In this document: positions 47,796 through 56,993 of the stretch, in pieces | Position numbering within the stretch: position 1 is the first letter of the stretch | Layout: each line of letters starts with the position of its first letter | Source of the DNA: Litoreibacter meonggei | Lineage (GTDB): Bacteria > Pseudomonadota > Alphaproteobacteria > Rhodobacterales > Rhodobacteraceae | Assembly (NCBI RefSeq): GCF_003663885.1 | Contig: NZ_RCCE01000002.1 | Location: 186,001 to 250,000 of the forward strand | DNA length: 64,000 bases | Direction: 5' to 3' | Notes under the pieces: generated by a model | What the model was told of the DNA's origin: nothing | Seen by the model: only the letters and a program-made list of their open reading frames with translations | Databases searched by the model: none | Position numbers and translations under genes: made by a program

Positions 47796-49202
47796 TTAGT
47801 TACCTGCTACGGATTGGCCCAAATTTGTGATGGCGTCAACGATCAGTGCCATTTTCATCGACAATGACCCCTTCGCCATGACCACATCGCCTGCTTTCAC
47901 CAAGGCCAGCGGGCTGTCGGCCAGCTCGGCGCTGGTGGCGGCCCACAGACCCTGCTTCGAGGTCGGTAGCGCCTCGTAGAGGTGCTTCATCAGCGGGCCG
48001 ATGCAATGAACCTGCTGGATTTCGGCCATAGCCGGGTGAGAAGCAAAGCCTGCGTGAAGCGCAGTCTCGGTCGGGCCGAGCTCTTTCATGTCGCCCAGAA
48101 TGGCAACGCGACGTCCGGCTGGTGCGGGCGGCATAGCGGCGGCCAGCACGTCGAGCGCGGCCCCGACGGAGGCAGGGTTTGCGTTATAGGCGTCATCGAA
48201 CAGGTCAATCCCCTGCTCGGGCATTTGCGCATCCAGATGGATGAAGCGGCGCTGACCGCGACCGGAGGGCGGTGCCCAATCCCCAAGGGCCACCGCCGCA
48301 CGGCCCAAATCCGCGCCCGCAGCGGAAGCCGCCGCAAGACAGGCCAGCCCGTTCATCGCAAAATGCCGACCGGGAGCGCCAAGCTTGAACACCAATGCCT
48401 CGCCGTTATGGCTGGCGCGGCACACGGTGGAGGCATCGCCAGAGGTCGCCTCTAGAAGATGCCAGTCGGCGCTGTCGGTTTCGCCGAAGGTTTGGCGATT
48501 GGAGGGCGCAAGCGAGAGGAGCAGGCCGCTTGTGGGCAGGTCCGCGTTGATGATGGCGGTGCCGCCGTCTTCCAAGCCGTCGAAGATCGCGGCCTTCTCG
48601 CGGGCGATGTCTTCGACTGAGGCGAAGGCTTCAAGATGCGCGGGGGCGACGATGGTGATCACCGCCACATGCGGGCGGGCCATTTTGGCGAGCGGTGCGA
48701 TTTCGCCCGCGTGGTTCATGCCGATTTCGATCACCGCGAAGTCGGTATCTTTCGGCATCCGCGCCAAGGTCAGCGGCACGCCCCAGTGGTTGTTGTAGCT
48801 TTTCTCGGCGGCGTGGATTTTGCCCTGCCCCGTTAACGCGGTGCGCAGCATTTCCTTGGTGGAGGTCTTGCCGACGGAGCCGGTGACGCCGATGACGCGG
48901 GCGGAGGTTCGCGCGCGGGCGGCGCGGCCAAGGGCTTCGAGACCCGTTAAGACATCGTCAACGACGAGCAGCGGCGCGTCCGCTGCCACGCCTTCAGGGA
49001 TGCGGGAGACCAGCGCGCAGGCGGCCCCGCCCGCCAACGCCTGCGCCACGAAGTCATGCCCGTCGCGCACGTCTTTCAGGGCCACGAACATGTCACCGGC
49101 TTGCAGCGTGCGCGTGTCGATGGAGACACCGGTGGCTTCCCAACAGGTGGCGGATGTGCCGCCTGTTGCCGCGACGGCTTCGTCTGACGTCCAGAGTGTC
49201 AT
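47796..49202 (-). CDS. murF: UDP-MurNAc-tripeptide--D-alanyl-D-alanine ligase
   Basis: A 468-residue Mur ligase adding the D-Ala-D-Ala made by Ddl. It shows SIDTRTLQAGDMFVALKD, the ATP-binding GVTGSVGKTSTKEML, NNHWGVPLTLARMPKDTDF and VIEIGMNHAGEI, and DAYNANPASVGAALDVL. ATGA overlap with murE. Confidence 0.97.
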   Translation of the reverse strand: MTLWTSDEAVAATGGTSATCWEATGVSIDTRTLQAGDMFVALKDVRDGHDFVAQALAGGAACALVSRIPEGVAADAPLLVVDDVLTGLEALGRAARARTSARVIGVTGSVGKTSTKEMLRTALTGQGKIHAAEKSYNNHWGVPLTLARMPKDTDFAVIEIGMNHAGEIAPLAKMARPHVAVITIVAPAHLEAFASVEDIAREKAAIFDGLEDGGTAIINADLPTSGLLLSLAPSNRQTFGETDSADWHLLEATSGDASTVCRASHNGEALVFKLGAPGRHFAMNGLACLAAASAAGADLGRAAVALGDWAPPSGRGQRRFIHLDAQMPEQGIDLFDDAYNANPASVGAALDVLAAAMPPAPAGRRVAILGDMKELGPTETALHAGFASHPAMAEIQQVHCIGPLMKHLYEALPTSKQGLWAATSAELADSPLALVKAGDVVMAKGSLSMKMALIVDAITNLGQSVAGN

Positions 49203-50680
49203 AGCTGCCCCTCCAACGCGGCAACGGCCACGCTTGCTTGTTCCACATCGTCAAATGGCAGCACGTCGTCGCCCACCGTTTGGCCCGTCTCGTGGCCTTT
49301 GCCGGCGATGAGCAGCGTGTCGCCGGGCCCGAGCGCGTCGACGCCGCGCAGGATCGCCTCGGCGCGGTCGCCCACTTCGGTGGCACTTGGGACGGCGCCC
49401 ATGATGGCCGCGCGGATCGAGGCCGGATCTTCGGTGCGCGGGTTATCGTCGGTGACGAACACCACATCCGCGTTGTCGCGAGCGGCGGCCCCCATCAGCG
49501 GGCGCTTGCCTGTGTCGCGGTCACCGCCTGCGCCGAAGACCACCACCAAACGGCCCATGACATGCGGGCGCATCGCCTTGAGCGCGGTCGCAAGCGCGTC
49601 GGGTGTGTGGGCGTAATCGACGAAAACTGCGGCCCCGTTGGCGCGGGTCGCGGCCTTTTGCATACGGCCCCGCACGGTTGTTAGCATCGGCAGGGTTTGG
49701 AACACCTCGGCGGGTTTCGCCCCTGCCCCGATCGCCAAGCCAGCGGCGACCGTGACGTTGGAGGCTTGGAAGCCCCCGATCAGATCGAGGCGGGCTTGAT
49801 GGACCTCGCCACCGAAGGAGAAGCGCAGGTCCTGACCGGTTGCATCGAAGCGTTGGCCAAGCAGTTGCAGATCGCAATTGTCGGACGCACCGACCCGCAA
49901 CAAACGGTGGCCGCGTTCGTTTGCGATGGCGGCCATTTCCGCGCCTTTGGGATCGTCCATATTGATCACCGCCACGCCGTCCTGCGCCAGAACGCGGCGG
50001 AACAGGCCCGCTTTGGCGTTGAAATAGTCCTGAAAGGTGGCGTGGTAGTCGAGGTGATCTTGGGTGAAATTCGTAAACGCGGCGGCCACCAGATGCACAC
50101 CGTCAAGGCGGCGCTGCTCCAGCCCGTGTGAAGATGCTTCCATCGCGGCGTGGGTGACGCCTTGGCCCGCCATTTCCGACAGCAGTTTGTGCAGTGTGAT
50201 CGGTTCCGGCGTGGTGTGGGTCATGGGTGCTGTGAACACGCCTTCGACGCCTGCGGTGCCGAAATTGACCGCCTCCAGCCCCAGTTCCAGCCAGATTTGG
50301 CGGGTGAAACTGGCGACGGAGGTTTTTCCATTGGTGCCGGTCACGGCGACCATGGTGCCGGGTTGCGCGCCGAACCAAAGTGCTGCGGCATAGGCGAGCG
50401 CTTGGCGGGGGTCTTCTGTGACGATGAGGGCGGCGTTCGAGGCGGCGATCTCGTCCTCGGCGATCGAAGCGCCTTCGGGATCGGTCAGAATCGCGGCGGC
50501 GTCCATGCGCAAGGCGTATTGGATGAATTCCGCGCCGTGCATGTTGGAGCCGGGCAACGCCGCGAACAAATGGCCCGGCTTGACCAGACGACTGTCCACC
50601 GACAGGCCCGTCACCTCGACCTCGGCCCCACCTTGGGCTGTGAGCCCTAATTCATTCAGGCTTGCGCGTGTACGTGCCAT
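49199..50680 (-). CDS. murE: UDP-MurNAc-tripeptide synthetase, meso-DAP adding
   Basis: A 493-residue Mur ligase for the third stem residue. The P-loop is AVTGTNGKTSVASF. The substrate-selecting motif DNPR is present (VTDDNPRTEDPASI), which in this family indicates meso-diaminopimelate rather than L-Lys. It is in an ATGA overlap with murF and 38 bases after ftsI. Confidence 0.97.
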   Translation of the reverse strand: MARTRASLNELGLTAQGGAEVEVTGLSVDSRLVKPGHLFAALPGSNMHGAEFIQYALRMDAAAILTDPEGASIAEDEIAASNAALIVTEDPRQALAYAAALWFGAQPGTMVAVTGTNGKTSVASFTRQIWLELGLEAVNFGTAGVEGVFTAPMTHTTPEPITLHKLLSEMAGQGVTHAAMEASSHGLEQRRLDGVHLVAAAFTNFTQDHLDYHATFQDYFNAKAGLFRRVLAQDGVAVINMDDPKGAEMAAIANERGHRLLRVGASDNCDLQLLGQRFDATGQDLRFSFGGEVHQARLDLIGGFQASNVTVAAGLAIGAGAKPAEVFQTLPMLTTVRGRMQKAATRANGAAVFVDYAHTPDALATALKAMRPHVMGRLVVVFGAGGDRDTGKRPLMGAAARDNADVVFVTDDNPRTEDPASIRAAIMGAVPSATEVGDRAEAILRGVDALGPGDTLLIAGKGHETGQTVGDDVLPFDDVEQASVAVAALEGQL

Positions 50681-50718
50681 TCTGCCCCCCGGGTTGTCGT
50701 CCCAGTATGGCCTTCGGG

Positions 50719-52503
50719 CTACTCGGACGCCGTGTTTACGACTTTGCTCAATTCACCGCGATCAAGCTCTGGCCGCAAGCCCAAAAGGGGTGCGGTACGC
50801 CGGATCATTTCAGCGGCGACTGGAACAGCGGTCCAACCCGCCGTGCGACGCGGCTTTTTGCCGGAGTTTTCAGAGGGCTCATCAAGGGTGACGATCAGCA
50901 CATATTTCGGGTCGCTCATCGGGAAAGCGGAGGCGAATGTCGCGATGACCTTGTCCTTGTAATAGCCGCCTTTTGGCTTGGGCTTGTCCGCAGTGCCGGT
51001 TTTGCCGCCGACCTCATAGCCCGGAACGCGCGCAAACGAGGCGGTGCCGCGCTTCACGACTTCGCGCAGCATGGTGCGGGCTTGGGCCGAAGTGCGTTCG
51101 GAGATCACGCGCGGGCCTTTTTCGACAGTCTGCTGCTTGAGGAGCGTTGGCTTCACCAAGGTGCCACCGTTGACCATGGTCGAATATGCAGCGGCCAGAT
51201 GCAGTGGGCTCGCAGCCATGCCGTGCCCGTAAGACACTGTCATCGTGTGAATATCTGCCCATTTCTTGGGCAGGAGGGGCTTCGCACCATTTGCCTCGAC
51301 CAGTTCCACAGGAGTGGAGTCAAAGAAGCCCAGCGATTTCAGGAACTCTTTCTGACGCTTCGCACCAATGTCGAGGGCCATGCGTGCGGTGCCGATATTC
51401 GAGGACTTCACGATGATATCGGTGACGCTGAGTTGCGGGCCATAATTATGGAAGTCGCGGATGCGGAAGCGGCCCTTTTGCATCGGACCTTTGGTGTTGA
51501 TCATGGTGTTCGGGTTCACCAAGCCTATATCCAGCGCCTGCGCTGCGGCGAAAATTTTGAAGGTGGAGCCAAGCTCATACACACCTTGCACCGCGCGATT
51601 GAACAGCGGGCTGTCGGACGGATCGCCCTTGATCAGGCCATTGGGGCGGGTGTTGGGGTCGAAGTCCGGCAGGGAAATCATCGAAATGACCTCGCCCGTG
51701 TGGACGTCCATCAGGATGCTTGTGGCGCCTTTGGCGTTCATCAACTTCATGCCGCCTTCCAGCACCTGACGCGACGCGGCCTGAATGGTCATGTCGAGCG
51801 ACAGCCGCAGAGGCGCGCCATCCATGGCAGGGTCGCGCAGATAATTGTCGAACGCCTTTTCCACACCAGCGGTGCCGATAACTTCGGCGGAATGGACACC
51901 CTCTCGCCCGAAACTTGCACCTCCCAGCACGTGTGCTGCGAGTTTGCCGTTGGGATAGAGACGCATCTCGCGCGGGCCAAACAACAAGCCGGGGTCGCCG
52001 ATATCGTGTACGGCCTGCATCTGTTCCGGGCTGAGTTTCTTCTTGATCCACAGGAACTTGCGGCTGCCGCTGAAATCCTTGTTCAACCGCTCCAAATTCA
52101 AATCGGGGAAAATCGCGACCAGCTCTTTGGCGGCGCGTTCCGGCTCGATCATCAGATGCGGCTGCGCGTAGAGCGAATTGGTGATCAGGTTGGTCGCCAG
52201 AACGCGGCCATTTCTGTCCACGATATCAGAGCGTTGCGCGACGATGTTCGCGCCCGAAGTTGAGGCGCGTGGCTCCGCCGCCTCAGTCGAGGCCAGCACC
52301 GTCATCCGAGCGCCAATCATCAAAAAGGCGAGGACGAAAAAGACGCCAGTGAACAGCAAACGGCTTTCGGCGCGCTGGCGCATCTTGTCGCGCATTTCCT
52401 CGTGCCGCAGGCGAATGTTCTCACGCTCGATGCGGTCGGGGTTTTCGCCCTTCTGTCTTGCTTGCAGAATTCGCGCCAAAGGGCGCAGCGGGGTGCGGAT
52501 CAT
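50719..52503 (-). CDS. ftsI: septal peptidoglycan transpeptidase FtsI (PBP3)
   Basis: A 594-residue class B penicillin-binding protein. A cytoplasmic basic tail is followed by one membrane segment (about 49-71), a pedestal domain, and a transpeptidase domain with the SxxK motif at Ser313-Lys316 (LGSTFK), SSN at 367-369 and KTG at 501-503. It crosslinks septal peptidoglycan with FtsW. It overlaps ftsL by ATGA. Confidence 0.97.
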   Translation of the reverse strand: MIRTPLRPLARILQARQKGENPDRIERENIRLRHEEMRDKMRQRAESRLLFTGVFFVLAFLMIGARMTVLASTEAAEPRASTSGANIVAQRSDIVDRNGRVLATNLITNSLYAQPHLMIEPERAAKELVAIFPDLNLERLNKDFSGSRKFLWIKKKLSPEQMQAVHDIGDPGLLFGPREMRLYPNGKLAAHVLGGASFGREGVHSAEVIGTAGVEKAFDNYLRDPAMDGAPLRLSLDMTIQAASRQVLEGGMKLMNAKGATSILMDVHTGEVISMISLPDFDPNTRPNGLIKGDPSDSPLFNRAVQGVYELGSTFKIFAAAQALDIGLVNPNTMINTKGPMQKGRFRIRDFHNYGPQLSVTDIIVKSSNIGTARMALDIGAKRQKEFLKSLGFFDSTPVELVEANGAKPLLPKKWADIHTMTVSYGHGMAASPLHLAAAYSTMVNGGTLVKPTLLKQQTVEKGPRVISERTSAQARTMLREVVKRGTASFARVPGYEVGGKTGTADKPKPKGGYYKDKVIATFASAFPMSDPKYVLIVTLDEPSENSGKKPRRTAGWTAVPVAAEMIRRTAPLLGLRPELDRGELSKVVNTASE

Positions 52504-52874
52504 GGGTATTGTTCTCCGTCCTCGGCAAGATAGTTGCCGCGCACATCGACGGCGCCGTTGATCTCGTTGATGTCCAATTCCACCTCGGGTGCGGGGAAAG
52601 TGACTTGCGCCACATCGCCGAACTGGTCGGGGGTGATTGGTAGAAGTTCCAGGTCAGGGAAGTTCAGGTCTGCCAGATCGCGCAGGCGTTCGGGGCGGTT
52701 CAGGTAGGCCCATTCGGCGGCCAGCACCGAGAGCGTTTCGCGCGAGGAGCCGATTTCGCGTTGCAGGCCGGAAGCCGTTCGCAGCGCGTCCTGCGTTTCG
52801 TAGTTTTCGTAATAGGCCCAATAGCCAAGGCCCATGACCGCGAGGGCCGATACGGTGTAAAAAAGTCCACGCAT
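52500..52874 (-). CDS. ftsL: cell division protein FtsL-like
   Basis: A 124-residue bitopic protein between rsmH and ftsI, the standard place of ftsL. An N-terminal membrane segment (FYTVSALAVMGLGYWAYYEN) precedes a helical heptad-rich stretch (TASGLQREIGSSRETLSVLA) and a polar C-terminus. FtsL forms a complex with FtsB and FtsQ. Sequence conservation is low, so position carries much of the call. It overlaps both neighbours. Confidence 0.87.
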   Translation of the reverse strand: MRGLFYTVSALAVMGLGYWAYYENYETQDALRTASGLQREIGSSRETLSVLAAEWAYLNRPERLRDLADLNFPDLELLPITPDQFGDVAQVTFPAPEVELDINEINGAVDVRGNYLAEDGEQYP

Positions 52875-53863
52875 TACAATAGCTCCTGTCCTGTCAGTTT
52901 GGGCAGGCCCAGACCCGCCCTCCCCTTATTTGCTGCGGGGGCGTCGGTGCGCCGCCCTACTCTTAGTTTGGCCGAGCGCGAGCGCGGGTTGCGCGCCAGC
53001 TCGTCCTTGTCCGCAGTCACCGCTTTGCGGGTGATCAACTCGAATGTCGGAGCGTCAAATTGCTGCTCTGGCGCGTAACGCGAGCCGCCACTGGTTTTGC
53101 CAGCGCGGGCTTGGAGGTATTTTTTGACGATGCGGTCTTCGAGCGAATGGAAGGTCACCACTGCCAACTCTCCGCCGGGTTTCAAGGCACGCTCAGCGGC
53201 TTCCAAGCCGCTGATAAGTTGACCGAATTCATCGTTCACCGCGATGCGCAGCGCTTGGAAGCTACGGGTCGCGGGGTGGCTTTTGCTTGGGTTGCCTTTG
53301 GGCAAGACGCCCTCAATCACCTCCACCAGTTTGGCTGTTGTGGTGATCGGGCGGGCAGCGATGATCGCCTTGGCGATGCGGCGCGACGCGCGTTCTTCGC
53401 CGTATTGGAACAGGATGTCGGCTAGCAGCGCTTCGGAGCCTTCGTTGACCAGATCGGCGGCGCTGAGGCCGTCTTGGCCCATGCGCATGTCCAGCGGCCC
53501 GTCGCGCAGGAAAGAGAAGCCGCGTTCCGCCTGATCGAGCTGCATGGAGGAGACGCCAAGGTCCAGCACCACGCCATCGACCAACTCGCCTGCGAGGGTG
53601 TCGAGTTCGGAGAAGGTGCCGCGCTTGAGGATGAGGTCGGGGTAGTTGCCAGCCCAGTCGGCGGCCATCTCGAAGACCAAAGGATCGCGGTCGATGGCGA
53701 TAACCTTCACGCCCTTGTCGAGGAATGCTTTCGTGTAGCCGCCCGCGCCAAAGGTGCCGTCGACCCACACGCCTTGTAGCGTCACATTATCAAGGATTGC
53801 GTCGATGAGGACCGGCAGGTGCGGCGCATCAGGGTTGGTCTCACGCGGCACTTTTGCAGACAT
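52874..53863 (-). CDS. rsmH: 16S rRNA (cytosine(1402)-N4)-methyltransferase
   Basis: A 329-residue SAM-dependent methyltransferase that modifies C1402 in the ribosomal P site. Family motifs are [13 protein letters not shown], the SAM-binding [44 protein letters not shown] and [19 protein letters not shown]. It starts four bases after mraZ and overlaps ftsL by one base. Confidence 0.97.
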   Translation of the reverse strand: MSAKVPRETNPDAPHLPVLIDAILDNVTLQGVWVDGTFGAGGYTKAFLDKGVKVIAIDRDPLVFEMAADWAGNYPDLILKRGTFSELDTLAGELVDGVVLDLGVSSMQLDQAERGFSFLRDGPLDMRMGQDGLSAADLVNEGSEALLADILFQYGEERASRRIAKAIIAARPITTTAKLVEVIEGVLPKGNPSKSHPATRSFQALRIAVNDEFGQLISGLEAAERALKPGGELAVVTFHSLEDRIVKKYLQARAGKTSGGSRYAPEQQFDAPTFELITRKAVTADKDELARNPRSRSAKLRVGRRTDAPAANKGRAGLGLPKLTGQELL

Positions 53864-53867
53864 GGGC

Positions 53868-54380
53868 CTACTCCGCTGTGGATGGCTCTGGAGCCATCTC
53901 CAACAATTCTAGAGGGTCAAAGTCGTCGCCCTGCTCGTCGAGCCAGTCTTCGATGTCGGAGTTACGCGCCTCAAACGCGTCAGGTGCCCAGATCTGGAAT
54001 GTATCGCCCATCGCGACGAACTTCGCTTCGCCCTTAAGGCCGATTTTCTCACGCAGCTTCGCGGGCAACACAAGGCGGCCTGTGTCGTCGGTTTGCGTAG
54101 GCAGGGATTGAGCGTTGAACAGATGCTCCAGCGCGCGACGGGGCTTGGAGCCACGTGGCAGGCGAGCGATCTTCTCGTCGACTTCTTTGATGGCCTCTTG
54201 CGTGTAGGCCTCAAGATAATTTTGGGATTTGCCACCATATACGATGACGACGTTGGGGCTTAGACCTTCGGTCCAGTCGGGGTCGGAGGCTTCCAGAACA
54301 CGGCGAAACAGGGCCGGGATAGACACCCTGCCCTTGCTGTCCACCTTGTGGACGCCTTCACCTCTGAACCGTTGTGCCAC
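53868..54380 (-). CDS. mraZ: transcriptional regulator MraZ
   Basis: A 170-residue AbrB-fold DNA-binding protein with two repeats. [14 protein letters not shown] and [17 protein letters not shown] carry the DxxxR core of each half. MraZ forms rings and in E. coli represses its own dcw operon at TGGGN direct repeats. The GTG at 54380 gives MAQRFRGE, the usual family start; a GTG four codons upstream (54392) is also in frame. It heads the dcw cluster. Candidate operators lie at 54637-54681 and 54795-54859. Confidence 0.93.
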   Translation of the reverse strand: MAQRFRGEGVHKVDSKGRVSIPALFRRVLEASDPDWTEGLSPNVVIVYGGKSQNYLEAYTQEAIKEVDEKIARLPRGSKPRRALEHLFNAQSLPTQTDDTGRLVLPAKLREKIGLKGEAKFVAMGDTFQIWAPDAFEARNSDIEDWLDEQGDDFDPLELLEMAPEPSTAE

Positions 54381-54424
54381 TGTCCGCGCCACCCTTTCTC
54401 AAACTCGGACCCTTAAACGGAAAA

Positions 54425-54460
54425 CGGCAAGTTGATCTGCTGCCACTGATCAACCTGCCG
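54425..54460 (-). promoter_or_regulatory. inverted repeat in the mraZ leader
   Basis: Arms CGGCA-A-GTTGATC (54425-54437) and GATCAAC-C-TGCCG (54448-54460) pair over 12 positions with one mismatch and a 10-base loop. It lies 45-80 bases before the chosen mraZ start, inside the likely mRNA leader. It could be an RNA hairpin or a dimeric protein site; there is no T-run, so it is not a standard terminator. Confidence 0.45.
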
Positions 54461-54636
54461 CCCTCGTTCCCGTCTAGGGAGATGTTTGACCCGCGCCACC
54501 TGGGGGGATGTCTGCTCGCGCAGGGTCAAACGTAGTTAGATAAAGTCGGTGCCTGTATGAAACCTTATGGTCGCCTTGGGGTTCTTAGTTGCCCCTTGTT
54601 TTTAGTTGCCGTCTTTACCGTGAGAACTTTGTGCCA

Positions 54637-54681
54637 TGGGACCATATGGTAATCAATGGGTTTTTACGGGAACAAATGGGA
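54637..54681 (+). promoter_or_regulatory. candidate MraZ operator: five TGGGN-like boxes at exact 10-bp period
   Basis: Plus-strand pentamers are TGGGA (54637), TGGTA (54647), TGGGT (54657), CGGGA (54667) and TGGGA (54677). Three fit TGGGN exactly and two differ at one position, all in the same helical phase with 5-base spacers, as reported for E. coli MraZ sites. They lie about 250-300 bases upstream of mraZ, oriented opposite to it. A possible minus-strand -10 (TAAAAT, 54730-54725) lies just upstream of them. Confidence 0.6.
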
Positions 54682-54794
54682 TTGTGGCTTTACGCAACCC
54701 ACACAATCAGTAGATTTTCTCAAAATTTTAGCCTCACTGGTGAGTGGGTCGATCAAAACCACTAGATGTAGTGCTCAAATTTTTGGAAACTTTT

Positions 54795-54859
54795 TCCCAC
54801 AATTTCCCATGAATTCGCGATTTTTAGGCAGATTCCCACACGCATCCCATGAAATCCCA
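54795..54859 (-). promoter_or_regulatory. candidate second MraZ operator: five TGGGA boxes
   Basis: On the minus strand TGGGA occurs exactly five times; on the plus strand TCCCA begins at 54795, 54805, 54834, 54845 and 54855. Spacing is 10, 29, 11 and 10 bases. They face the proximal cluster at 54637-54681 with a possible promoter between. One box overlaps a GATTC (GANTC) methylation-type site at 54831-54835. Confidence 0.6.
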
Positions 54860-54903
54860 TCCGAATCATCGTCTTTTGAGCCGATTTTGATTCGCAAAGC
54901 AAG

Positions 54904-54912
54904 TTATCCACA
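54904..54912 (+). promoter_or_regulatory. DnaA-box-like 9-mer TTATCCACA
   Basis: The exact DnaA consensus TTATCCACA occurs once, in the mraZ upstream region, beside three GANTC sites (54831, 54863, 54889). A single box is not an origin; it could bind DnaA as a transcription factor, or be chance. Confidence 0.4.
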
Positions 54913-54919
54913 GGCGATA

Positions 54920-54954
54920 CGCGAAAACCCGCGCGATATTGCCATCGCGCGGGT
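54920..54954 (-). terminator. intrinsic terminator of the glyoxalase-related gene
   Basis: An 11-bp perfect inverted repeat (54927-54937 and 54944-54954, 6-nt loop) lies 25 bases after the stop at 54979. On the minus strand it runs into TTTTCGC. It would insulate the mraZ promoter region from upstream transcription. Confidence 0.75.
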
Positions 54955-54978
54955 CTGTGGGGCTTCAAAGCGGGCTGC

Positions 54979-55419
54979 TTAGGTCTTCAGCACCAGATGC
55001 GGCACGCCATCGGACCGTTTGCCGGTGCTTACTCCGTGAGGGTCGACCGTCGCGTTGATCCGTTGCCGGAACGACGAGAAGCTGTCGAACGTCACCACAT
55101 CTACCGCCTCGTCCAGATGCAGGGTCATGCGGTAGCGCCCGCCCGTCACGGCAGACAGCGACAGGATGCGCCCCGAACAGGGTTGGTCCAGGTAACGCCC
55201 GCGCACGAAGTCGCCCACAGCCCAAGGCGGGCGGTGGTTGGAGAGCGCGGAGGCACGGGCTTGGAGGGTGTTCCAGTCGCGCAATCCCATTTGCTGGGCC
55301 AAAAGCTCCAACGACTGGGAGTGAGAAACTGGGGTATTTAGAACAGCCATCTGCGTTCGTAAGCGCTTGGCTTGGGCCTTTAGGTCTTCGACCGAGGGCA
55401 ATGGGTCAGGAGTGGTCAT
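54979..55419 (-). CDS. glyoxalase-related protein domain protein
   Basis: A 146-residue protein. The N-terminal segment (SVEDLKAQAKRLRTQMAVLN, then PVSHSQSLELLAQQMGLRDW and NTLQARA) is the helical domain named glyoxalase-related (as in the ~60-residue PF20066 type). The C-terminal part is a small beta domain (WAVGDFVRGRYLDQPCSGRI). No glyoxalase active-site residues are evident. Function unknown. It is followed by a terminator. Confidence 0.72.
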   Translation of the reverse strand: MTTPDPLPSVEDLKAQAKRLRTQMAVLNTPVSHSQSLELLAQQMGLRDWNTLQARASALSNHRPPWAVGDFVRGRYLDQPCSGRILSLSAVTGGRYRMTLHLDEAVDVVTFDSFSSFRQRINATVDPHGVSTGKRSDGVPHLVLKT

Positions 55420-55597
55420 ATAATCACCTTATACAAGATGACGCGGTTTCGGTTTGATGGAGCCCGCATTGCCATCACCCTGCGCGTCAATTGCAGATGT
55501 GATCTTGGTCGGTACAGGATTTCACCAAAGGCCAAGCCTTGCGGGCGGCGGGCATCCTGCTGCCCTGCCGCCTCCTACACCGCCCTGCCGGCTTAGG

Positions 55598-56656
55598 TCA
55601 AGCCATGCCGCCTTTAACCAACCCCTCGGCCAGCTTGGCGTAGGCTTGCGCGACGGGACCGTCACCTGCTGCGATGGGTGTGCCGCTGTCGCCGGACAGG
55701 CGCACATCTATATCAAGGGGGATTTCACCAAGGAACGGCAGGCCCATCTTCTCGGCCTCTGATTTCACACCGCCATGACCGAAAATATGCGCCTCGGTCC
55801 CGCAGGTGGGACATATATACATAGACATGTTTTCCACGAGGCCCAGCACAGGGGTCTTGAGCGTGTTGAACATATCAATCGCCTTCTTCGCATCGAGCAG
55901 CGCCACGTCCTGCGGGGTGGAGACCACGATAGCGCCGGTAAGTTCCGACTTGGTGCAGAGCGTCAGTTGCACGTCGCCGGTGCCGGGTGGCAGGTCGACG
56001 ATGAGCACGTCCAGCTCGCCCCACTCCACTTGGCCAAGCATCTGCTGCAACGCGCCCATCAACATGGGGCCGCGCCAGACGATGGCCTTGTCGGGGTCCA
56101 TCATCAAACCGATGGACATCATGGTGACCCCGTGCGCCTTCAGCGGGATGATTGTTTTGCCGTCGGGGGAAGCAGGGCGTTTGCTGACCCCCATCATGCG
56201 TGGCTGGGAGGGGCCGTATATATCGGCATCCAGCAGGCCCACTTTGCGGCCCTGTTTGGCCAGCGCCACGGCAAGGTTTGACGACAGGGTGGATTTGCCC
56301 ACGCCGCCCTTGCCCGATGCAATCGCCAATATGCGCGCCACGCCCTTAGGTTTGGTCGGGCCGGCTTGGGGTTCGGGGTGTTTGCCGACTTTCAGCGAGG
56401 GTGGCTTTTTGTCAGAATGGGCCGTCAGCAACACGGACGCGTTTTTGACGCCGTCCATACGCTCTACGATCTGCTGGGCGGCGGCCCGCAAGGGTTCCAA
56501 GTGTTTGGCCACCTCTGGGGCGGCTTCGATCACGAAGCGCACGGTACCGTTGTCGACTGCCAAGGCACGGATCATGTCTTTGGCGACGACGTCTTCGCCA
56601 TCCGGAAGTTTCAACACACGGAGGGCGTCAAGGATCGAGTCGCGGGTCAAGGTCAT
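55598..56656 (-). CDS. Mrp/NBP35-type Fe-S cluster carrier ATPase
   Basis: A 352-residue P-loop ATPase (ApbC/Mrp) that holds and transfers [4Fe-4S] clusters. An N-terminal DUF59-like domain (about 1-75) precedes the deviant Walker A SGKGGVGKST at about 114-123; DADIYGPSQPRMMG, VDLPPGTGDVQLTL and the cluster-binding CPTC motif in MSMYICPTCGTEAHIFG follow. Cytoplasmic. Confidence 0.95.
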   Translation of the reverse strand: MTLTRDSILDALRVLKLPDGEDVVAKDMIRALAVDNGTVRFVIEAAPEVAKHLEPLRAAAQQIVERMDGVKNASVLLTAHSDKKPPSLKVGKHPEPQAGPTKPKGVARILAIASGKGGVGKSTLSSNLAVALAKQGRKVGLLDADIYGPSQPRMMGVSKRPASPDGKTIIPLKAHGVTMMSIGLMMDPDKAIVWRGPMLMGALQQMLGQVEWGELDVLIVDLPPGTGDVQLTLCTKSELTGAIVVSTPQDVALLDAKKAIDMFNTLKTPVLGLVENMSMYICPTCGTEAHIFGHGGVKSEAEKMGLPFLGEIPLDIDVRLSGDSGTPIAAGDGPVAQAYAKLAEGLVKGGMA

Positions 56657-56900
56657 AGGGCATCCTGTCTTCGGTCAGATTTCGTCTGTGCTTAAGTGAG
56701 CGTCCGCGCCGCCAAGGGCAACCCCGCAAGCTAACTCGCCGCAATCGTTTTCGATCTGCACACTCTCTGAGCAATTCACCAACTCTGGTGGTGGCGCAAA
56801 TTTCGCATCACGAAAATGTCATAATTTGACTGACGTAAGGTAACAAAAACAAAGTGTTAAGCCATGCATTTGCTGCATAGCAGCATTGTAAATCTATCTA

Positions 56901-56928
56901 TTGTTGCGGCGCAGCATTTCCCTAAATT
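56901..56928 (+). promoter_or_regulatory. candidate promoter of the DUF1127-sRNA transcript
   Basis: TTGTTG (56901-56906) and TAAATT (56923-56928) are separated by 16 bases and would start RNA near 56935, about 60 bases before the DUF1127 ATG. In R. sphaeroides the homologous locus is driven by RpoH-type sigma factors; this sequence could be read as such or as a weak housekeeping promoter. The wider 56657-56993 region contains no gene. Confidence 0.35.
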
Positions 56929-56993
56929 GAAGGCAACAGAGACAAGGGCGTCAGATCGCTGACAGAGAAGCCCTAGACTGAAAGGTAAATGAA

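Noticed and set aside
54904-54912. TTATCCACA as part of a replication origin
   Set aside because: Only one box is present, with no AT-rich unwinding region or dnaA/dnaN/hemE neighbours.
54656-54982. Plus-strand open frame of about 108 codons in the mraZ upstream region
   Set aside because: It crosses the TGGGN clusters and a terminator, has no RBS and no recognisable product; the region is better read as regulatory.
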